Below, piece by piece: positions 56,501 through 64,000 of a stretch of 64,000 nt of DNA (its first letter is position 1; the number at the start of each line of letters is the position of its first letter). The translations under genes and the position numbers were made by a program. Source of the stretch: Persicaria tinctoria (Eukaryota > Streptophyta > Magnoliopsida > Caryophyllales > Polygonaceae); assembly GCA_037127255.1 (NCBI GenBank), contig JBANSL010000013.1:25887688-25951687 (forward strand), read 5' to 3'. The notes beneath the pieces are model-generated. The model was not told the origin of the DNA. It saw only the letters and a list, made by a program, of their open reading frames with translations, and did no database searches.

Positions 56501-59500
56501 AACATCGAATAACCAAACTCGAATCTTGGTATCTTCTTGGTTTCTTCCATTCTTATAGTCCAGTACAACCGGTGATACAGTAACACCGATAGGTGTGCAA
56601 ACCTTGCAAAATGGTGGAATCTTCCCACACGCGTATTGGTACTGGCTTGGCGTAGGGGCATTGGTTGGATACATATTCCTTTTCAACTTTCTCTACACTA
56701 TGGCTCTCACCTTCCTCAACCGTAAGTAGTTTGATCAAATAGTATTTGTGTTGCGTTTTTCTTGGGAATTCCTAGTACTTAAACTATGCATTTGCAATTT
56801 GGTTACAGCACTAGAGAAGCATCAAGCCTCGGTACTTATAGAAGATGACGATGAAAAGGAGAGGTTGGGAGGTATTGAGTTGTCACAACGCGGCCAAAAC
56901 AATGGTGTTCCAATACAAAGAGGGATGGTTCTTCCTTTTGATCAACACTCTATCACATTCGACGAAGTTAGATATGCTGTTGACATGCCAATGGTGAGCT
57001 CTCTCAGCGGATTGTTTATCTATAAGCTTTTTAAGAGCTTCAAAATTAATAATTTAATATATAAGAATCCAAAATTATAGGAAATTAGAGCGCAAGGTGT
57101 GGCTGATGACAAGCTAGAGCTTCTCAAGGGGATCAGTGGAGCTTTTAGACCTGGCGTCTTGACTGCTCTTATGGGTGTAAGTGGAGCTGGTAAGACCACT
57201 CTCATGGATGTCCTTGCTGGTAGGAAAACCGGAGGGTACATCACAGGGGACATAAAGGTTTCTGGCTACCCAAAGAAGCAAGAGACCTTCGCTAGGATAG
57301 CTGGATACTGTGAACAAAATGACATCCACTCTCCTCAAGTCACTATCTATGAATCCTTGATCTACTCAGCTTGGTTGAGGCTATCTCCTGATGTTGATAC
57401 CGCAACTAGAAAGGTTAGCTAGTGTTCATGTCTTGTATACTTTGGTAACTCAAAACCAAATATGAAGTATGTTTTCATGTTCTTGTGTTTCTTACTTGTA
57501 CGTGTTTGTGATGTTGCTTTTTTTCCAGATGTTTGTGGAGGAGGTTATGGAGCTTGTGGAGCTTAAAACACTAAGAGGGGCATTGGTTGGGCTACCGGGT
57601 GTGACTGGTCTATCAACAGAGCAGAGAAAGAGGCTTACCATCGCAGTTGAGCTAGTGGCCAACCCGTCAATCATATTCATGGACGAACCAACTTCTGGGC
57701 TTGATGCTAGAGCCGCAGCTATTGTGATGAGGACGGTGAGGAACACTGTTGACACAGGAAGAACCGTTGTGTGCACCATTCACCAGCCTAGCATCGACAT
57801 ATTCGAGGCTTTTGATGAGGTGAAATTCATTCGTTCAAAACTCCCAATGACACAATATTTTTTCTCCTTGAAAATTTGTTTAGCTTGTATCTAAGACAAC
57901 TCCTCTCCTATGCAGTTGTTCTTGTTGAAGAGAGGAGGGCAAGAGATATATGTCGGTCCATTGGGTCACAATTCTTGTCATCTTATCAAGTACTTTGAGG
58001 TGAATTTTTGAACTCAAATCTTCATAAAAAAAAAAAGTGTTTTCAAATGCATGATCCGTTGATTAACATACCGAATTTCATCTCATCAGAGCATTCCCGG
58101 GGTAGCGAAAATCAAGGACGGTTACAACCCTGCTACATGGATGTTGGAGGTCACAACTCCTGCACAAGAACTCGCCTTAGGCGTAGACTTCACTGATTTA
58201 TACAGAAACTCAGATTTGTGCAGGTAATTAAAAAACAACACAAGTCTTTAAACCCTTTGCAACTTACTTGTTAACAAAACCTTAATTACAAGGATCTCAA
58301 TTGACTAATGATTTGATAGGAGAAACAAGGCTCTCATTCGAGAGTTAAGCATACCGCGCCCTGGCTCGCAAGACCTCCACTTTGCCACCCAGTTTGCACA
58401 ACCCTTCCAAGTCCAGATCATGGCAACCCTTTGGAAGCAACACTTGTCGTATTGGCGAAACCCACCATACACTGCAGTGAGGATGCTCTTCACCACAGGG
58501 ATTGCCCTCTTGTTCGGATCCATTTTTTGGGATCTTGGAAAGAAATTGTAAGCTCCTTATACCACATTGCAATGATTTGAGCCTTATTCATGCAAAAAAA
58601 AAAAGCACTGCATTGTTGACATTTACCTTCTCATTTCCTTCCAGTGACAAGAAACAAGACTTGATAAATGCCATGGGTTCCATGTACTCCGCTGTCCTCT
58701 TTATCGGTGTCCAAAACTCTTCGTCAGTTCAACCCGTTGTGTCGATTGAAAGAACCGTTTTCTATAGAGAAAAAGCCGCTGGGATGTACTCCGCCATGCC
58801 ATATGCACTTGCTCAGGTACTATAACAATCTCATATGTCTAATAGTTTTTGTAAGTGCTCCTATTTTTTTTGGTTCTAACTTGCAATATATTTTGGGATT
58901 CTTAGGTGTTGATTGAGATACCATACATCTTCGTACAATCTCTGGTCTACGGAGTGATTGTGTATGCTATGATCGGATTCGAATGGACAGTAGCCAAGTT
59001 CTTATGGTACCTCTTCTTCATGTTCTTCACCCTTCTATATTACACCTTCTACGGGATGATGTCTGTGGCCATCACACCAAACCACCACATCGCCTCCATT
59101 GTTGCCGCTGCCTTCTACGCCATTTGGAACCTCTTCTCCGGATTCCTCATCCCAAGACCGGTAAGACATAATCTTCATTCAATTCCTTGCATGGTTTTGT
59201 ATCATCAACGATGATGATCTCATCTCATTGAGTTGATCACTGCAGAAAATCCCGATATGGTGGAGGTGGTATTACTGGATATGCCCCGTTGCATGGACCT
59301 TGTACGGGCTAGTTGTGTCGCAATTCGGAGATGTGGAAACCACTTTCAAAGGCAGCAACACGATGGTCAAGGACTATGTTCAATCTCATTTGGGTTTCAA
59401 GCATGATTTCCTAGGAGTCGTTGCTGGGGTGGTTGCCGGTTTTTCCATCCTCTTCGCCTTCATCTTCGCCATCTCCATCAAGGCATTCAATTTCCAAAAG

Positions 59501-59506
59501 AGGTAG
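53524..59506 (+). CDS. Full-size ABCG transporter (PDR type)
   Basis: Nineteen exons: 53524-53873, 53959-54168, 54278-54362, 54463-54622, 54711-54787, 54870-55014, 55108-55691, 55787-56261, 56357-56460, 56559-56721, 56809-56993, 57081-57413, 57529-57819, 57916-57999, 58090-58223, 58320-58547, 58645-58816, 58906-59160, 59246-59506. All introns are GT-AG, frames join throughout, and the total is 4296 nt (1431 aa), normal for the family. The order is NBD1-TMD1-NBD2-TMD2. NBD1: GPPSSGKTT (193-201), GISGGQKKR (331-339), ALFMDEIS (352-359). NBD2: GVSGAGKTT (878-886), [10 protein letters not shown] (984-993), [12 protein letters not shown] (1005-1016). Such pumps sit in the plasma membrane and export terpenoids, hormones or defence compounds using ATP; the substrate cannot be read from sequence. 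Sequence style suggests the PDR1/PDR12 (ABCG40) cluster, unproven. No damage seen. Confidence 0.96.
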
Positions 59507-59751
59507 GAGAGAACAAACAACAAAGAGTAGATGTGCAGCATTTATTCATCACTTTCAAATTTGATTTTTGTATGCTATTGCAACATTTAGAACATGAGCG
59601 CATAGAGTTTTGTATGTTCAAACTAAAAATTTATTTGGTTGATGTATATATACACACACATCTAGTATACAAATCCTCGGACGAATTAATTGTTCATTTT
59701 ATATAGAACAAAGATATTTGAGCTAAACAAGATGAGTATTGGTGGCTAATT
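59507..59751. other. 3' flank of ABCG gene
   Basis: Presumed 3' UTR, AT-rich; ends at the CACTA terminus. Confidence 0.5.
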
Positions 59752-60087
59752 CACTACTAGAATTTTGTTATTTAACATCGGGTAATAGCCGATGTCTTTC
59801 AAAAAAATATTCGATGTCTATGTGGGTGATGTAAAAAGTCAAAATTTTTTAACATCGGGTAATAGCCGATGTCTTTGTATGTTATAACATCGGTTATATT
59901 TTTAAATATGATGTCTTTGATATAGTATAACATTGATTATAAAATATATCCGATGTTATAACATACAAAGACATCGGATATTACCTGATGTTAAAAAGTT
60001 GTGACTTTTTACATCACCCACATAGACATCGATTTTATTTTTTGAAAGACATCGGATATTACATGATGTTAAACGACATATTTGTAG
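59752..60087. repeat. CACTA subterminal inverted repeat cluster
   Basis: 59752-59890 and 59955-60087 are mutually inverted. ACATCGGGTAATAGCCGATG and variants occur about six times. Alone this would be a ~336-bp CACTA-type MITE whose right end (..TTTGTAG) has lost the last bases of TAGTG. Confidence 0.7.
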
Positions 60088-60104
60088 TTTTTTTTTCGTT
60101 ATTG

Positions 60105-60175
60105 TAGCCTCTGCGGGATTTGAACCCACATATTTGTGCTTGACCACAACGCTCTATCCATTTGAGCTAAGAGGC
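60105..60175 (-). tRNA. tRNA-like pseudogene
   Basis: The - strand reads GCCTCTTAGCTCAAATGG... with a good D arm (GCTC/GAGC), a T arm GTGGG-TTCAAAT-CCCGC and an acceptor stem with six pairs (GCCTCT/AGAGGC). The anticodon region TTGTG-GTCAAG-CACAA leaves a six-base loop, one base short, so the anticodon cannot be read with confidence. It is likely a decayed tRNA or tRNA-derived SINE head. 71 nt, no encoded CCA. Confidence 0.5.
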
Positions 60176-60416
60176 TTTAAACTACCAATAATAAAACTAA
60201 GTGCAACGCCTAGCTGGACATTTTGCAATGCTTCTAAACTAACCAGTTCACCATATTCAATAAATGCCAACTAAACAAAGCCAACATCATACTTAAATTG
60301 AGATGCATAATTTCATATTCATAATAAACTCAAATTGAATTTTTTCAAGACTTCAACTAAAATCTGCATTTTACTTAAACTAAAAGTTAAAATATGTATT
60401 TTACTTACAACTAAAA

Positions 60417-60631
60417 CGGAAATTTCGCCTGGTAACCCTGAGGTTTTGCGTATTTCGCGTGGTAAACAAAGGTTTCAGATATTTCGTCTGGTAACCCTGG
60501 GGTTTCGAAATGTTTTGTCTCGCGCCCATAAGTTTGAATTTGTCCAATAATTGTGTTTTAAATTTATAGGTGGGTGAGTATTGTAATATTAACAAATTTT
60601 GTGAAGGCATTTTATAAAAACTAACATTTCC
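60417..60631 (+). repeat. Small MULE left TIR
   Basis: Cores at 60426, 60456, 60485 and 60516 (spacing 30, 29, 31). Confidence 0.88.
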
Positions 60632-61321
60632 AACATTGTTCTTCTTGAGCGATCCGACTGTACCCCCAATCCTGCGCCGCCGCCGCCCATCTGATATCAG
60701 TCGCCGCCCCTCATGGATCTCCGGCCTTGGACATGATTGAGAGCCGGCTAGGCCTCGGCTGGAAGTTGGCGCGGCGCCGTTGCTGATGCGACGATGGCCA
60801 GATAAGCGTAGCCAACGCTCGCCTCACCAAATCTCCCTCTACTGTTCCGATCCTGACGAGCAAGTTCATCATCGCAGATCTGCGCATTTTGAGTCCGTTC
60901 GGCTGATACGAAATCGTCTGCTGCCGTTTCACTTCGCCGGAGCTCTTGTGCAGGCTGGATCGGAACGGACCAGGGTGATTCGTCAGCGAGCACATACAAG
61001 TCTTCTTCTGGTGCGAAGGGAGAGCGCGGCCGTTCTATGAGCGAACCACCCGATTGTTGACGGAAATCGATCGTCCCGGAGACGACGACCGGTCAATGGC
61101 AAATCGAACGGAGGAGGAGGATGACGACGTACTCGGAGTGAATCTGGAAAGATTCACCCGATTAGGAGACGTCGGCCGATGGAAGAGGCTCGTCGATTGG
61201 GAACGGTGATGACAGGAAAAGCTCGGCGCCGAAGAAGCAAACGCCGCGACGGATGACGAAATCGACGATGAGCAGAACCTTCCAGAAGGTGAGAAGAAAA
61301 CTACTCCGTAACCTTTAGGGT

Positions 61322-61536
61322 TGAAAAAGTTTGTTTTTACTAAATGCCTCCACAAAAGTTGTTAATATTACAATACTCACCGTCTATAAATTTAAAACAT
61401 AATTATTGGACAAATTCAAACTTGCGGGCGCGAGACAAAACATTTCGAAACCCCATGGTTACTAGGCGAAATATCTGAAACCTTTGTTTACTACGCGAAA
61501 TACGCGAAACCTCAGGGTTACCAGGCGAAATTTCCG
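61322..61536 (-). repeat. Small MULE right TIR
   Basis: Cores at 61526, 61496, 61467 and 61436 (spacing 30, 29, 31). Confidence 0.88.
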
Positions 61537-61693
61537 AAACTAAAATCTAAAATTTAAAACTGAACTTACTAAAATTGAATCTAATATCTAGATTCTAAGA
61601 AAGAATTGAAAGAAATGAGCTGCAAATACATCTAAAGCTATTGAACCTTTGAATAATAAACACGCAAGCACTAAGAAAATTACAGATTGCAGC

Positions 61694-62318
61694 TTGTGCA
61701 ACTAGATGTGCCATAGGGGCATTTCCAACGAAGTATGTGTGAGAAAGATCACCAATCACATATTGCAGAGTCTGCACACTCCATAAAAAATAAAAACAAT
61801 TACATTAAGAAAATTACCATAGCAAAAAGGAAAAGACATTATCTTCCGCATTACCTTGCACAATGTTTCTTCATTCTCATAAACCTTTTCAGGAAAATGC
61901 CAGCCATGCTTATCATCTTCAGAGCCATAGGTCTTTCCATGGACGAGAAGATATAACCTTCTATCAAGGGCTCTCTTCAATGACCTTATAGGAATGAGCA
62001 AGATACCATCAGATACTTTCAAAGTGATATGAGACTGGAAATCATAAATTGAAGAATAGTACGACTGCTCAGTTCAGTACATTAACTATTCCTAACTTGC
62101 CTCAAAGCATTCCTTTATCCAAAAATTAACTTAAAAGAACCAAGTTAAAAATGTGATTCATAAATTGCGGCAGATGTACTTCTGGTAGACACAAACATTC
62201 CTTTTGTCACAAAAAAACCTAGAGTCTCAAAGACACAGGTGCTAGGTTTACAGGTGATGTACCTTCTGTCATTCATTTTGTATTCTTCTGTAAACCTTGG
62301 AGCTGACACATAAACTAG
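61694..62318 (-). pseudogene. Captured mitochondrial ribosomal protein mL46 exons
   Basis: Three exon-like blocks on - with matching splice phases: 62263-62318 (LVYVSAPRFTEEYKMNDR), 61855-61984 (SLKRALDRRLYLLVHGK, then HGWHFPEKVYENEETLCK) and about 61694-61771 (TLQYVIGDLSHTYFVGNAPM). This is the Nudix-like core of large-subunit mitoribosomal protein mL46. The N-terminus and the last exon (which should follow AHLVAQ) are missing; the next DNA leftwards is the inserted small MULE and beyond it no continuation. Frames across these junctions remain open, so a truncated transcript is conceivable. Confidence 0.78.
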
Positions 62319-62678
62319 ACACAAACATTCATTTTGTCTCCTTCTGGCATCCAAATGCATTGTCCCGGATGGAGTTGTGAGTCTTTCATCATGCACTTAG
62401 CCTAGAATGATCTAGATTTGTAGTGCTATTGTTTACCTTACTTCGGTATTAAAAAGTACAATAATGTATATAGCAATCGCTAAAGAAAGGAGGTGACAAG
62501 CAATTGTTCAGAATGAAAGCTACTTGTAGTAAAAAGTAATGTAGGAATCTAGCAACCCAACTTGAAGCTAACAATTACTGTATGATTTATGACTTATGAG
62601 CATAGTTTGAATATTTTTTTTTTGTTAGTTGATAACTGGCATGATGTTGAAATAGAAAACTGTTTCAGGACTTATTAC

Positions 62679-63301
62679 CTTCGCCACCAAAGGATCCTTG
62701 ATATTGGCAACAGATGAGAAATCCACCATCTCAGATTGTCTGCAAGGAATTATATGAAGTGTGGGGGATTAAAAAAACAGCAAAAGAAAGATGGGCAAAA
62801 ACTTAATCAAGTGCAAAAGACAAAAGTAAGTCTTACATTGGGGCTGGGAGCTCACTCTCCAGTAGCAATCCATCCCCCACAAGCTCCTCAAGAGAAATCA
62901 AAAGAGTATTTCCACAATTTGCATCCTATATAAAGCGATCAAGATATAAACTCTTAGAAATCAACAAAAATGTCACTCAGGAATCAGGATACTGTCATTG
63001 ATTTTTAAGAACATCATCCTGGATAGATCATCATCCTGGAGAGATCAAAGGCAACATGCCATTTGATTGATGATGTGTGCAAATTTGACCCTATTATGGC
63101 ATGTAAGAAATCGTAGAGTTAATAAAACATAGATTCAGCTTCATTTAAGAAACTCAACAACTTTCCCTATGGCTTTATCTGCACAACCCCAAACTTCTAA
63201 AAGGCGAAATCAAATCCAATAACAAAAAACCCTAAATCACAAATATTGAAAATGAAAAGGCAGAATTTCATACCTACAAACGGGGAACCCTGCTCTTCAG
63301 T
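62679..63301 (-). pseudogene. Captured DPE1 (4-alpha-glucanotransferase) exons
   Basis: Three exon-like blocks on -: 63278-63301 (TEEQGSPF), 62837-62925 (DANCGNTLLISLEELVGDGL, then ESELPAPI) and 62679-62739 (QSEMVDFSSVANIKDPLVAK). All have GT donors and AG acceptors in compatible phase. They match the region after EGSPYSGQ in plastid disproportionating enzyme DPE1, a GH77 enzyme of starch/maltotriose metabolism. Only about 50 residues of roughly 550 are present and the catalytic acids are not included. It lies just upstream of, and in the same orientation as, the mL46 blocks. Confidence 0.8.
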
Positions 63302-64000
63302 CTGAAAGCCCCAAAATCATAGAACCTTTGATAAGCCCCAAATTAATTTCATTACCTAAATTAGGGAGTACTTCGAACCCTAAAGAAACCCTAAATCAAA
63401 ACTGGATATCAATTTTAGCTAGCTATACTGAATAAAACTAGTTCATATAAACCCTAAGGGTTTCGACTGTTGAAGTTGGGATTTCAAAAGCATGCCTGAA
63501 TGTTGACAACCCGGCTCGATTTCGACGGCGAGAGAGACGATCACTAATAGAGGCAAAGCTCGGTTCGACGGAAACCACAGACCACGCACCGGAGACACGA
63601 CGACGAGAGTGAAAGAGGGATTTCGCGGTTGAGGAAAGAGTTGAGAGATGGGAACGTAAGAGAACGAAGAAGGGATTTCGCCGGAGGGACTACATCCCTA
63701 CCGAAGCCACCCTCGAGTTCCAAAGCCGATGAGTTTGGAGGAGGAAGGGGGTGGGGGTGAACAGAAAGGAGTCGTCGATTTGGAAGAGGGAGCTGGGAGT
63801 CGGGACTGAGAGGAAAGGGGCTGAGTCCAGATTTGGAATTGTGTTTTAATTTTTCCAAGTGTTAGAAATATTGGGAAACAAACTCAAACTTCAAAAATTA
63901 AATTCGCCCGCTTGTATTTGAGATGGGCGGGATTTCTCGTATTCCATAATCCAATACCGCGCGTTAACCTTTTTTCTAAATTTTTTTTACATCGGTTAAT
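63302..64000. other. Leader-like GC-rich region and CACTA-like edge
   Basis: 63480-63850 is CpG-rich with GAGAGAGACGA and CGACGACGAGAG, like a plant promoter/leader reading leftwards into the DPE1/mL46 blocks. An open frame on - (63544-63858) shows no known domain. 63880-64000 is the CACTA-like edge. Confidence 0.4.

Larger units (their letters stand above)
60417..61536. mobile_element. Small non-autonomous MULE (1.1 kb)
   Basis: Near-perfect 9-bp duplication CAACTAAAA / AAACTAAAA at 60408-60416 and 61537-61545. TIRs of about 215 bp begin CGGAAATTTCGCC. The interior (60632-61321) is GC-rich with open frames on both strands. One - strand frame (61035-61355) is Ser/Arg-rich at its N-terminus like an organelle transit peptide, hinting at captured host DNA, but no family was recognised. 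Confidence 0.88.
59752..64000. mobile_element. Possible Pack-CACTA element, right end outside window
   Basis: The left end reads CACTACTAGAATTTTG. It is followed by repeated ACATCGGGTAATAGCCGATG units, as in CACTA subterminal arrays. At the right edge of the window (63985-64000) ACATCGGTTAAT reappears beside CGCGCGTTAACC and GGGCGGGATTT, a composition typical of the other CACTA end. Between them lie captured exons of DPE1 and mL46. The right terminus and target duplication are not in view, so two separate elements remain possible. Confidence 0.4.

Noticed and set aside
61694..62318. Functional mL46 gene
   Set aside because: First and last exons are absent, and the DPE1 pieces directly upstream show it is a captured fragment.

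Overview
The window is nuclear DNA of a flowering plant, probably a eudicot. The evidence is spliced genes with GT-AG introns, plant gene families (PDR-type ABCG transporter, GT14 glucuronosyltransferase), and plant transposons of nearly every class. Species cannot be fixed by eye. The window is mostly transposable elements with two apparently intact host genes, both on the + strand.

Host genes. 19195-23806 is a four-exon GT14 beta-glucuronosyltransferase (GlcAT14-like, 409 aa), probably a Golgi enzyme of arabinogalactan-protein glycan synthesis. 53524-59506 is a 19-exon full-size ABCG/PDR transporter (1431 aa). All its splice junctions keep frame and both nucleotide-binding domains keep their motifs.

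Mobile DNA, left to right. 1-2100: AT-rich sequence with two (AAT)n arrays, an orphan Mutator-like (MULE) terminus and a retroelement fragment. 2110-10765: an 8.7-kb MULE with ~350-bp terminal inverted repeats (TIRs) and a perfect 9-bp target-site duplication (TSD). It carries a decayed MURA-type transposase on the - strand and a GRF zinc-finger/coiled-coil/membrane gene on the + strand. That second gene is split by a non-autonomous LTR retrotransposon with three LTRs (3341-6539). 11247-15474: a decayed Ty1-copia element. 15475-18300: Ty3-gypsy remnants. 24232-24460 and 36080-36359: Stowaway MITEs. 24960-26724: a non-autonomous hAT. 26945-34561: a Pack-MULE with exon fragments of PAF1, CHUP1 and an RGG/HABP4-type RNA-binding protein, plus a large 22-bp minisatellite. 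36871-41092: a decayed LINE (-). 43037-44001: an hAT-like element. 44260-51640: a second LINE (+), interrupted by a 5.7-kb Ty3-type element with no recognised coding domains (44460-50146) and a CACTA-like insertion. 51778-52944: two related MITEs. 59752 to the right edge: probable CACTA-type DNA holding spliced exon fragments of the plastid glucanotransferase DPE1 and of mitochondrial ribosomal protein mL46, with a 1.1-kb MULE (60417-61536) inserted in it.

Most interesting structural result: five MULE-type termini or terminus pairs share a phased motif. A degenerate ATTTYGC/GCRAAAT core starts 9 nt from the element end and recurs at steps of about 30, 29 and 31 nt, although the sequences between are diverged. 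In the Pack-MULE the phase was found independently of the TSD and both give the same element ends.
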